Source: Fabrea salina (lineage: Eukaryota > Ciliophora > Heterotrichea > Heterotrichida > Fabreidae). From it: DNA of 64,000 nt. The translations under genes were made by a program, and so were the position numbers. Below the pieces are notes generated by a model. That model ran no database searches, was not told the DNA's origin, and saw only the letters and a list, made by a program, of their open reading frames with translations. The stretch spans positions 124,001 to 188,000 of the forward strand of contig JALIHJ010000051.1 of NCBI GenBank assembly GCA_022984795.1. The letters are read 5' to 3'. Shown here piece by piece: positions 43,628-51,915 of the stretch (position 1 is the first letter of the stretch; each line of letters starts with the position of its first letter).

Positions 43628-44845
43628 ATGGAAGAAAAGGTTCCAACTTCCAACTCGAAAGAAGAATTCGTCAGTGAAACAGAACTTCCTTCTTTGTTAC
43701 TTGCACAGCATTCTAAAGCCTTAGAACTCATTAAGCAAAATAACCCAAGCACCGCCTTGAGGTGTTTAAAAAGGTGTGAAGAAATCATGGAAGCTGTTTT
43801 CACTCAGGGCGGTAAAGTAGACTCTTGTTTGTTGCTGTCGACTCTAAACAACTTAGCTTACTGCTACCAACAGTAAAGTTTAAATAGGACAGATAACCCA
43901 GAAAGGACTTTGGACTACTTAGACGCTTGCTTGTACAACGTGAAGTCTTTAAAAGTAGCTAAGAAAAAAGCTAACATTCAAGAGGAGAACTTAAACAGAC
44001 TTAAGAGCTTAAGCAAGCTCAACCTCCAGTACTGCGCTATGCTGAGTAAACTCAAAAAGCACAAACAAGCTTACAAGCGAGCCCGCATAGCTTACAAACA
44101 CATTTCTGAAGCCTTCGAAGTCACTAACCACCTTTTAGGTAAGTCCCAGTCAAGGCTGTCTTTAAAAGCCTCTATGAAACCTTCAAGCAAGCAAAGTCAA
44201 AAAATTTCAATTTTACAGAAAGCCGCACCTATTATGAAAGCTATTGGGAACTTCTTCAAACAAAACAAGATTTCAACTAACGTTGAGATGAGGTCTACTT
44301 TAGGAGTCAAAGGCTACCCTGAGTGGACTTATTCCTTAGAAATGTCTGAAGTAATGCTGGTGAGTCCTTCCACTCCTGACGACTACAAAAGCGAAATGGG
44401 ACTCCAAGCAGAGTTCACTAAAGACTACTTGCTTTACAAAACCCTTATTCTAGGTCTGTCTTACTACTGCATGGGGACCGAACTGAAGCTTTTAAAAGAA
44501 CTCAGAAAAGGAGAAGAGTTAATCCACTCCTCAATCAGGATAATCAAAGCCTTTTTTCCAAGCAACTGTCCAATTTTAAACCAAATCAAAGAGTCCATTA
44601 AACACGAAAGCTCAGAAGAAGAAATCACCAGAGCTTCCAAACTGCAGAAACCCAAAAGGAAGCCTAAAAAAACAATTAAGCCAAACAGGTCCTTTTTGGT
44701 GCGAAGGAGTTCTTTGAAAGAACCCCAGTCAAGACCTAACTCTTCAATGAGCCACATTTCTCCTAAGAAAATCAACTCAAAAGCCAGAAGGAAAAAAAAC
44801 AAAAGCATGGACGCTAGGAACGAAGAAAGACTTCATGTAGACTAA
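43628..44845 (+). CDS. TPR-like protein, two exons (400 aa)
   Basis: Exon 1 is 43628-43872, exon 2 is 43888-44845, with a 15-nt intron in phase 2. The N-terminal half reads as TPR helices: AQHSKALELIKQNNPSTALR, CLLLSTLNNLAYCYQQ, then across the splice junction NPERTLDYLDACLYN, and LNRLKSLSKLNLQYCAMLSKL with HKQAYKRARIAYKHI. The C-terminal 100 residues are basic and Ser/Pro-rich. An adaptor or scaffold is likely; partner unknown. Splicing restores the A-helix/B-helix spacing, which supports the intron. Confidence 0.82.
43873..43887 (+). other. 15-nt spliceosomal intron in TPR gene
   Basis: GTAAAGTTTAAATAG, phase 2; retention gives an immediate in-frame TAA. Splicing links two TPR helices. Confidence 0.9.
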
Positions 44846-44872
44846 TGTAACTTTTAAATGCTTTAATAAAGA

Positions 44873-45463
44873 ATGTCGGGAATGGCAAGGGTCATGTTTG
44901 TCCTAGGAGGACCTGCCTGCGGCAAAGGAACAGCCTGCCAAGCAGCAGAACTCACAGGCAACTTCTGGCACATTTCTGCCGGAGAACTGCTCAGACAGAA
45001 TGTGCCATCAGAACACAAAGACTTAGTTGAGAAGTGCTTCACTGAAGGAAAAATAGTCCCTGCACACATTACTGTAGACTTGCTCCACCAAAGAATGAAG
45101 AAACTAGGCTGGAGCTCCAAACCTTTTCTCATAGACGGGTTTCCGAGGAACATGCTGAACTACAACACATGGTTCAGTCAGATGCCTTTGGCTTCTGTAG
45201 AAAAGGCAGTGTACTTCTGGTGTCCTGAGCACCTTTTTTTGGAAAGACTCAAAAAGAGACAAGGCAAACGCTCCGACGACAACGAAACAACGATTGGCAA
45301 AAGAATGCAAAGCTTCAAAATAGACACCATTCCTGTAATTCAAAGGTTCAGGTCTCAAGGAATTCTCAGCACCATCGACGTTTCTGGCTCTGTAGAAGAC
45401 ATGAACAAAGAGTTCTTCAAAGTTCTCAACCAAAAAACTTTAGAAAGCTCTTTAAGTAAATAG
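44873..45463 (+). CDS. UMP-CMP kinase (adenylate kinase family)
   Basis: A 196-aa nucleoside monophosphate kinase. P-loop GGPACGKGT at residues 12-20, NMP-binding part with HISAGELLRQ and IDGFPRN, and a short LID (KRSDDNETTIGKRM) as in UMP-CMP kinases and AK1. It phosphorylates UMP/CMP (possibly dCMP) with ATP. Length equals the family (about 196). The second Met (codon 4) is an equally good start. Confidence 0.92.
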   Translation: MSGMARVMFVLGGPACGKGTACQAAELTGNFWHISAGELLRQNVPSEHKDLVEKCFTEGKIVPAHITVDLLHQRMKKLGWSSKPFLIDGFPRNMLNYNTWFSQMPLASVEKAVYFWCPEHLFLERLKKRQGKRSDDNETTIGKRMQSFKIDTIPVIQRFRSQGILSTIDVSGSVEDMNKEFFKVLNQKTLESSLSK

Positions 45464-45497
45464 TTCAAATGAAATTTAAATTGTTGATCAATTATAA

Positions 45498-46754
45498 ATG
45501 GAAAGTACTAACAAAACAGAAACTCAAAACTACTCCACATCCCAATTAGGAGGGCCGAGTGCAGCTAACAGCCGGGACACCAAAGTAATGGGCTCAGTGT
45601 TTAGGCTAGACCAGAGGTATGAGATCCTAGACACTGTAGGAAGCGGAGCTTACGGAGTCGTTGTGTCAGCTAGAGATTCACATACTGGCCAACTCGTTGC
45701 AATCAAAAAAATCGAAAAAGCTTTTGAACACTCTACCTTCACCAAACGCACCTTAAGGGAACTCAAGATCCTTAGGCTGCTTCGACACGAAAACGTAATA
45801 AGGGTCAAAAACATCCAGCTTCCCAAATCAAGGGATGACTTCGACGAAATTTACGTAGTAAGCGAGTTGCTTGAAACGGACCTTAGTTCCATCATCAAGT
45901 CACCTCAAATTTTGTCGGACGAGCACTGCCAGTTCTTTATCTACCAGCTTTTAAGGGGACTGAAGTACATGCACAGTGCTCAAATTCTTCACCGTGACTT
46001 GAAACCTAGGAACCTACTAGTCAACTCCAACTGTGACCTTAAAATTTGCGACTTCGGGTTGGCTCGGGCCTGTATAAACGAAATGAAGGTCACAGCTCCA
46101 CAAATGACTGACTACGTAGCAACTCGCTGGTACAGGGCGCCAGAAGTGTTACTGTCTTACAAACGGTACACCTCAGCAATGGACATGTGGTCAGTAGGAT
46201 GCATTTTTGCTGAACTACTGCTGAGGAAACCACTACTTCCCGGGAACGACGCAAAACATCAGCTTGAGCTGATCCTGACTCTACTAGGCACTCCCTCAGA
46301 TGAGGACATAGAAGCTATTCCCAACCCCAGGGCACGCGACAAACTAAGGACTTACAAACACCGCGCTCCCAAAAACTTTTCTCACATCTTCACAGAAGCC
46401 AACCCCCAGGGACTGGACCTTCTGAAGAGGATGCTTGTATTTAACCCTGAGAAAAGGATTAAGGTAGAGGAGGCTTTGGAGCATCCTTACTTATCCGCTT
46501 TGCATTTTCCAGAAGACGAACCTACTGCTGAGCCAGTGTCTTCGTTTGATTTCGAGTTCGAAAGACAACTGTTCACAGTTAAAGAACTCAAAGACTTTAT
46601 TTACGACGAAATCCTTCTTTACCACTTCACTGACAAACAAAACAAGTACTTGCACGATAAAGAAGAGTATGATTCCCAAGTCAGCACAAAGTCCGGTGTA
46701 ATAGGAAGTGTAATTGAATGCCACGAAGAAGACGAAGACGGAGAGCTTAGTTAA
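45498..46754 (+). CDS. MAP kinase with TDY activation motif
   Basis: A 418-aa CMGC kinase of the MAPK family. Gly loop GSGAYGVV (48-55), K70, HRDLKPRN (165-172; Arg where most have Ser), DFG (185-187), activation loop T204-D205-Y206 followed by VATRWYRAPE, and a MAPK insert. Animal ERKs have TEY, p38 TGY; TDY is known in plant group-D and some protist MAPKs. A 40-residue N-terminal leader and a 60-residue acidic tail (CHEEDEDGE) flank it. Convergent with PRMT5, 5 bp between stops. Confidence 0.95.
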   Translation: MESTNKTETQNYSTSQLGGPSAANSRDTKVMGSVFRLDQRYEILDTVGSGAYGVVVSARDSHTGQLVAIKKIEKAFEHSTFTKRTLRELKILRLLRHENVIRVKNIQLPKSRDDFDEIYVVSELLETDLSSIIKSPQILSDEHCQFFIYQLLRGLKYMHSAQILHRDLKPRNLLVNSNCDLKICDFGLARACINEMKVTAPQMTDYVATRWYRAPEVLLSYKRYTSAMDMWSVGCIFAELLLRKPLLPGNDAKHQLELILTLLGTPSDEDIEAIPNPRARDKLRTYKHRAPKNFSHIFTEANPQGLDLLKRMLVFNPEKRIKVEEALEHPYLSALHFPEDEPTAEPVSSFDFEFERQLFTVKELKDFIYDEILLYHFTDKQNKYLHDKEEYDSQVSTKSGVIGSVIECHEEDEDGELS

Positions 46755-46759
46755 TGTAA

Positions 46760-48448
46760 TTAGGTATAAAGTCCTATCCAGTGTTGCAGCCCGTTTATGT
46801 TGTGTACTCCACTGGTGGCTACTTTGAGTTCCTCTTCTACTATGCTCATTTCCCACTCGTACCATACTTTTCCTTGTTGGTTGCACCGCCAAACATTTAC
46901 TTCAACTTCACCTTGTGTTCCGAATAAAGGCTCTTTGATTGGGAAGTACATAGGGAACCAAGAGCACATGTCTGTAGAGTGGGTGCTTGGAACTGTGCTT
47001 AGCTTCACGTCTTTGTAAAGCTGAGACTCAAAGTACCCGCCAAAGCCGTGCAGAGTCAAAGGCCCAGACAAAGGAAACCTTAGCGAGCAAAACTTACTAA
47101 AGCTGTTCTCAGAAGGGTACTCAAACGAAAACACAGGAGAAGGCGAGTGAGGCATATAAGCATTGTGGAGTTTGCAGACGTACGGCTGCTCTAACTTGTT
47201 TTGGAGCTTAACAGCGTTGACCCAGTTCCTTTGGGAAGCTACAGGTGATAGGTAAGAAGTAGACTTGCAAGGAATACTCAGTCCGCCTTCAGTTAGCAAC
47301 CTGTTTATATGGGCTAGGCACTCAGGTTCGAGTTCGTTATCTCCAAAACCTCCCAAAAGTTCACTTACCACTAAGTGGGCTTTAACAGGGGGTTCCCATT
47401 CCCTCATGTCTTTTTCGACCACTGAGACGTCTAGTTGACTCCACTCTGTTTGTTTAAGGTTCATCAGTGTTGCAATCGCATTTTTGTTTTTGTCAAGAGC
47501 AAACACCTTTAGTTTTCTGTTGAGTTTAGCAGCAGCACACAGAGCAGCCCTTACAATGGGGCCTCTGCCTGCCCCTACCACCATAACCACAGTGAACTCA
47601 GGGTTATCCTCCAATGCTTTTCCAATGGCTTCTTGATAAAGTTTGTATTTTGGAGAGTCTTGTTCGAACTGGTTGTAAGTCACTGACTCTAAGTTGTTCA
47701 TCAGTGGCTGCAAAGGAGCTTGGAGGCAGTCCCAGAAGTTAAAAGTGCTTGACTCAATCAAACTGAGCTTAGGTTGGTTTTGGAACAAGTAACAAATATA
47801 ACCCCTTAATGCTTGTGACTCAAGTGACTCAGGCAGGGTCACAGTAACTAGTAGTTTAAAAAGCTTTCTGACTAAGCTTTGCACTGACTTAGATAAAACA
47901 AAACTACCTGAGTTAGAGACAAAAGCACTTTTAAGCAACCTGAGGTGCATAACAGGTTCTCCTTCCCATATTTCAGCGTTTGTGAGTTCCTGGTCTTTGA
48001 GAACCAAACACACTCCTAAAAAGGGTGAAGGCTTCAATAAGAGTCTGAACTCGTTCCAAGTTTGCCAGTCACTAACGTCCACTTCAACTACTATTTTGGA
48101 AAAACTCAGACCTTTCTCAAGGACTTGGTTGATCACTCGTGCTAAGTCAGAGTTTTTTCTTTTGGTGAGAGGCACTATGATGCTGTGCATTCCAACGTAA
48201 ATTCCCCAGTTGATTTGAGTCAGCACTGGTTGCTCACAAGTAGCTACTCCAACTACACAAGAGTTCCACTCACTAGGGTTCAAAGCATAGTCGGAACTAA
48301 TGAAAGAACCTTCTTGGCCGAGTATAGGAACTGAAATGTAGTCGAAGTTCTGGGACCTTGCTAAGTCTAGGTCGCTTTTTACGTTTTGGGAGTTCTTTAA
48401 GTGCTTGCCTACATAAAGCTGCCAAGGAAATTCTGGACAATAAAACAT
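46760..48448 (-). CDS. PRMT5: PRMT5-type protein arginine methyltransferase
   Basis: A 562-aa type-II arginine methyltransferase. N-terminal TIM-barrel-like part (about residues 1-235), then the Rossmann SAM domain with VVMVVGAGRGPIVRAAL (about 285-300) and the double-E loop SELLGGFGDNELEPE (about 360-375) in which the two Glu bind the target arginine (SELLGSFGDNE in human). A beta-barrel ends the protein. PRMT5 makes symmetric dimethylarginine on Sm proteins and histones, with MEP50 in animals. About 75 residues shorter than human PRMT5. Confidence 0.95.
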   Translation of the reverse strand: MFYCPEFPWQLYVGKHLKNSQNVKSDLDLARSQNFDYISVPILGQEGSFISSDYALNPSEWNSCVVGVATCEQPVLTQINWGIYVGMHSIIVPLTKRKNSDLARVINQVLEKGLSFSKIVVEVDVSDWQTWNEFRLLLKPSPFLGVCLVLKDQELTNAEIWEGEPVMHLRLLKSAFVSNSGSFVLSKSVQSLVRKLFKLLVTVTLPESLESQALRGYICYLFQNQPKLSLIESSTFNFWDCLQAPLQPLMNNLESVTYNQFEQDSPKYKLYQEAIGKALEDNPEFTVVMVVGAGRGPIVRAALCAAAKLNRKLKVFALDKNKNAIATLMNLKQTEWSQLDVSVVEKDMREWEPPVKAHLVVSELLGGFGDNELEPECLAHINRLLTEGGLSIPCKSTSYLSPVASQRNWVNAVKLQNKLEQPYVCKLHNAYMPHSPSPVFSFEYPSENSFSKFCSLRFPLSGPLTLHGFGGYFESQLYKDVKLSTVPSTHSTDMCSWFPMYFPIKEPLFGTQGEVEVNVWRCNQQGKVWYEWEMSIVEEELKVATSGVHNINGLQHWIGLYT

Positions 48449-48467
48449 TATTCTAAAGAGTTAAAAG

Positions 48468-50108
48468 TTAACTAGAACCCTGTTCAGCTTTTATGTTTTG
48501 AAGGTCCTGCTTGAGTTTGTTGATGTCTTGGTTGGCAGTCCGTGAGTAAGTAGAGTCGATCCTGATCTCTAAGTCCCTCAAAGAACTTTGGAGTTTGAAC
48601 TGCTCCTCAACAAACCCTATTAAGCTTTCGTACTTCTTCCTGAACTCCACTAGAAGCTGGTAGATGTTTTTGGCTTTGCTGTTTTTTTTGGTTTCTTGGA
48701 ATACCAAGTCGTCAGTGGCAGCATCGCTTCTTTTCAGGGCTTCTCGGACCATTTCTACGCTTCTCTGCATGTTGCTGAGATCTTTGTTGACTTTAGCGAT
48801 GTCAGAAGTTTGGGTTTTGAGCTTAGAAACAATATCAGTGGTGGTTTTGATGAACAAGTTTCTGTTGGTAGAAGTGGTTACTTTGGTTTCTTCTTGCTTG
48901 TAGAGTTCAATCAAGCTATCTTTGTAGTCTACTTCTTCAATCATGTCTTTCATTTCTTCTTTCATGAGTTTGATTTCTTCGATTTTGTCGCTGAACTTTT
49001 CCTTGGTTTTTTCTTCTCTGAGTTCTTTCTTTTTGAGGTCTTGTAAAATGGGGTTTTTGTACTCTTCCCATTCTTTTTCTAGGCTTTCAAGTTTTTCTTG
49101 GAGTTCTTTGATTTGGGAGTTAAGTGTTTCGGGGTTGTTTTCTTCTAAGGCTTTTGAAAGGTTATGTTTTTGTTCTAGAGTTAGTTTTAGTTCTGAGTTC
49201 TGTTGAGTTAAGTCGTTGAGTTCTTGGGAGACTTTAAAGAGTTTTTCTTTTAAGGCGGAGTACTCTGACTCCAAGACTTGGGTTTCTTCGTTGGCTTTTT
49301 GCAGAGTGGTTTCGAGTTCTTCGATTTCTTTTTGCTTGTCTTCAAAGGTGTCTGGAGCTTTTTCAAAGGTGTCTTCTTGGGTGAACTGGGCTTCTAAAGC
49401 AAACGCTCCTCCAATGTCTTCGGTGAACTTGCTTCCAAAGTCTCTTTGAAGCAGTTCTTCTAAAGAAGGCAAACTTTGAAAAGGTGTTTCTAGTTTAATT
49501 TGGGGTTTTTCTGAAGAAGTTTTGATTAGTTGGGTTTCTTTTCGGTCATCTTGAGCGACAGTAACATAGCTGCTGAGTAAGTAAACAGCACCTCCTTTGC
49601 TGAGTTTGCTATAAAAGGCTTCTTTGTCTTCTAGAGGAACTACTTTCTTGAACTGGACTTTTGGGACTGGCTTGAAAGGAGGAGTCCAGGAATGACTAGT
49701 CCAGGTCTTTATGGCTTTTTTGATCTGTGAGAAAAAGGCTTGTTGGGGAGTTTCTTTTTCAACTACTTCTTCAACCTCTTCTTTAGGTAGTTTTTCTATG
49801 GCAAAGGACATTAGCTGTTTGGAGTCTTTTAAGTTAGGGTAAAGGAACACGTTGAAGCCAATGTCTTTGTTGTAGCCTAGTTTTTTAAACTCAGTACTTA
49901 AAGAATTGCAGAGCTTGTAGCGTGCAGATATTGAAGAAGGAGGCTCAACTGGGAAGTCATTATTAGTGATGCGGTTCAAAAGACCTGCAGCTACACTGAT
50001 CAGTGTATCTGGGTTGAGTAAGTCCTGCACTGACTCTAAGTTCTGGCAAGCTTCTAGTTGCACTTGCTTCAAGCTGATTATTAACAAGCTGTCCACGTCT
50101 AGTTCCAT
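48468..50108 (-). CDS. CCDC22: CCDC22, CCC/Commander complex subunit
   Basis: A 546-aa protein. The N-terminal NN-CH domain (about residues 1-115) matches CCDC22: DSLLIISLKQVQ, SSISARYKLCNSLSTEFKKLGY and FNVFLYPNLKDSKQLMSFAIEKLP. Residues about 260-540 are coiled coil, and the DDLVFQETKKNSKAKNIYQLL block is the conserved late segment. CCDC22 pairs with CCDC93 and COMMD proteins to recycle cargo from endosomes with WASH and retriever. Length compares with 627 aa in human. 19 bp downstream of the PRMT5 start on the same strand. Confidence 0.9.
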   Translation of the reverse strand: MELDVDSLLIISLKQVQLEACQNLESVQDLLNPDTLISVAAGLLNRITNNDFPVEPPSSISARYKLCNSLSTEFKKLGYNKDIGFNVFLYPNLKDSKQLMSFAIEKLPKEEVEEVVEKETPQQAFFSQIKKAIKTWTSHSWTPPFKPVPKVQFKKVVPLEDKEAFYSKLSKGGAVYLLSSYVTVAQDDRKETQLIKTSSEKPQIKLETPFQSLPSLEELLQRDFGSKFTEDIGGAFALEAQFTQEDTFEKAPDTFEDKQKEIEELETTLQKANEETQVLESEYSALKEKLFKVSQELNDLTQQNSELKLTLEQKHNLSKALEENNPETLNSQIKELQEKLESLEKEWEEYKNPILQDLKKKELREEKTKEKFSDKIEEIKLMKEEMKDMIEEVDYKDSLIELYKQEETKVTTSTNRNLFIKTTTDIVSKLKTQTSDIAKVNKDLSNMQRSVEMVREALKRSDAATDDLVFQETKKNSKAKNIYQLLVEFRKKYESLIGFVEEQFKLQSSLRDLEIRIDSTYSRTANQDINKLKQDLQNIKAEQGSS

Positions 50109-50121
50109 TTATTCAACTACA
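50109..50121. promoter_or_regulatory. 13-bp divergent intergenic spacer
   Basis: TTATTCAACTACA separates the CCDC22 and GLE1-like start codons. Longer upstream Mets of the plus-strand frame lie inside the CCDC22 coding sequence and are unlikely to be used. Confidence 0.45.
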
Positions 50122-51663
50122 ATGGAGAGACTCCAAGTGTTTTTGCTCATAGTGGCTTTGAGCTTGTTAAACGCTTTGCTTTACCCTGACACAAAAAAGA
50201 TAGTGCTGAACTCAACAACTATACTGGTGCTTAGTTGTGTGCTTTTGTTAAGGAAAACTAGTATTACTGAAAAGTACTTTCCGTCTTGTTCAAAAGAACC
50301 TAAGCCTTTGCTCCTTCGAGAAGAACCTCAGCAAGAATTGAGTTTTGAGGATGAGTTAGAGGTTGAGTTTCCTGTGAAAAGGAAGCATCCTAAGCCAAGT
50401 GTTTCTAGTTTTATTAAGTTCAGTGAAGTCATTCAGACTTCTCAAAAAACAAAGGACCAACAGCTAACTAGTGAAATGCTTATCTACCCTTGTCTAGAAC
50501 ACAATAGTTTAAAAGCTAATAGAAGGTTTGTGCAAGAGAACTTAAAAAGCAACTTAGACAAAGTTGAAGTAGTGCAAGTTAAACCTTCAAAAGAAAAGAT
50601 TGACCAGGTTATTGAAAAGTACAATAACTTGATTCTAGGTGTGGGAAAGGTACTGGATGAGCTTGAAGAAGAAGAAGCTAAAAAACAACCACCCAAACAA
50701 CCAGAACCCCCTAAAGCAGAACCCCCTAAACAAGAACCCCCTAAAGCAGAACCCCCTAAACAAGAACCCCCTAAACAAGAACCCCCTAAAGCAGAACCCC
50801 AAGAAACCCTAACACCCAAAGTACAAATTAAACCTGGAAACCAAGAACACACTAAATCCATCAAAGAAAAAATACAAGCCTACAAAAACAACTTAGACCA
50901 AATCAGAGAAAAAGTCCCTTCCAAAGTAAGAGACGACTTAAACGAAATCATCAACCAAATCAACAGCGACACCAGTGACTTAGAGTTCCTTAACGAGAAA
51001 GTTCAAAAGTCCATAAACATCCTAAACCAACTGCCCCAAGACCTAATCAACCTAGGACTTCACCTTTTAACAGAAAGAACTCTTAACAAGGTCCAAAACG
51101 CCGATGAGCTAGACACAGGTCCTAACTTTTCATACAACTACTCAGGCTACATACTGAGTGTTGCCCAAACTTACCCTGCTCTGTACGAAATAGTTTTTGT
51201 AGGCCTTTCTTCCAAAAGACTCATTCACATTCCTTCAGAGATCAGCAACAAAGAAGTCCTGGACAAAAGAAAAACCCTGCACGACTTGGAACCTTCAGGC
51301 AAACTTTCAGAGACTCAAAAGAACACACTCAACAAGGATATGCTTAGTGCCCGGGCTTTGGGGTTCTTTTTAGGGTGCTTGTTCACTAGAAAGGACTCGC
51401 CTTATAGCTATGCAGACTGCTGGAGGTGGCTTGCGTACTTGCTCAACTTAGACCCTTCGCTCATTGACAGGTACTACATACAGACTTTGCAAGGGTTCCT
51501 TAAAACTGCAGCCTCTGGAATGCGTGAAGCTTACCCTAGTCAGTTTGGCAAGCTCAAAGAGTTCCTTAAACAGTCTTACATACAAACACTCAGAAAACAG
51601 TTTCCTATTCCTGAGTTAAAACCTTTTATAACCCAACTTGACGCTGTCATAGACCAAGTTTAA
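50122..51663 (+). CDS. GLE1-like protein with N-terminal membrane segments and Pro-rich repeat
   Basis: A 513-aa protein. Residues about 5-21 and 28-43 are two hydrophobic helices (LLIVALSLLNALL, ILVLSCVLLL). Residues about 125-185 are helical, 189-228 are a PPKQEPPKAE repeat, and about 245-505 match the GLE1 fold: TYPALYEIVFVGLSSK, MLSARALGFFLGCLF, and CWRWLAYLLNLDP (GWRWLAQILNMEP in human). GLE1 with inositol hexakisphosphate activates the helicase DBP5 at the cytoplasmic face of nuclear pores; membrane anchoring is not usual. The nearest stop is 51663, but a possible 15-nt intron would add a further exon to 51837. The start is placed 13 bp from the CCDC22 ATG. Confidence 0.8.
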   Translation: MERLQVFLLIVALSLLNALLYPDTKKIVLNSTTILVLSCVLLLRKTSITEKYFPSCSKEPKPLLLREEPQQELSFEDELEVEFPVKRKHPKPSVSSFIKFSEVIQTSQKTKDQQLTSEMLIYPCLEHNSLKANRRFVQENLKSNLDKVEVVQVKPSKEKIDQVIEKYNNLILGVGKVLDELEEEEAKKQPPKQPEPPKAEPPKQEPPKAEPPKQEPPKQEPPKAEPQETLTPKVQIKPGNQEHTKSIKEKIQAYKNNLDQIREKVPSKVRDDLNEIINQINSDTSDLEFLNEKVQKSINILNQLPQDLINLGLHLLTERTLNKVQNADELDTGPNFSYNYSGYILSVAQTYPALYEIVFVGLSSKRLIHIPSEISNKEVLDKRKTLHDLEPSGKLSETQKNTLNKDMLSARALGFFLGCLFTRKDSPYSYADCWRWLAYLLNLDPSLIDRYYIQTLQGFLKTAASGMREAYPSQFGKLKEFLKQSYIQTLRKQFPIPELKPFITQLDAVIDQV

Positions 51664-51837
51664 CTAAGTAAGTGGAATAATAAGCATCGGTGTAGCACTG
51701 AGTTGGCTAGAAAAGCTATAGACTACAAAAGTTGGCTGGTGTCATCTAAGCTTCACAAACTTCTCGACATAGCTTACCAGTACCTATGGACACGCTGTCC
51801 CAAGTTTATAAAGCACTACAGACCTACAGAAGGTTAG
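51658..51837 (+). other. Candidate intron plus terminal exon after the GLE1-like stop
   Basis: GTTTAACTAAGTAAG (51658-51672) is 15 nt and starts GT, ends AG, with A at position 10, but has T at position 3 and no TA at 9-10, unlike the five secure introns. Removing it would read on in frame for 54 codons (WNNKHRCSTELARKAIDYK...) to TAG at 51835-51837. The sequence looks protein-like. It could be a true exon or a decayed former C-terminus. Confidence 0.35.
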
Positions 51838-51915
51838 CTAGGGCACAGATAAGCTTATGAGGCACCATTTTTTGAACTCTTATTTCATAGATAGGCTAGT
51901 GATTATAATCTGAAA

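Noticed and set aside
43621-43803. N-terminal extension of the MGCG protein on the minus strand
   Set aside because: It crosses the TPR gene exon, and the internal start gives a textbook acylation signal.
48664-49449. Plus-strand frames of 77-116 codons inside CCDC22
   Set aside because: Phe/Ser/Leu-rich antisense of coiled coil.
49966-50121. Upstream 52-codon extension of the GLE1-like protein
   Set aside because: It overlaps the conserved start of CCDC22 on the other strand, and the Met at 50122 directly begins the hydrophobic helix.
51664-51915. A tRNA or other structured RNA in the gap
   Set aside because: I found no cloverleaf with conserved T-loop and acceptor pairing; the stretch reads better as an exon or decayed coding sequence.
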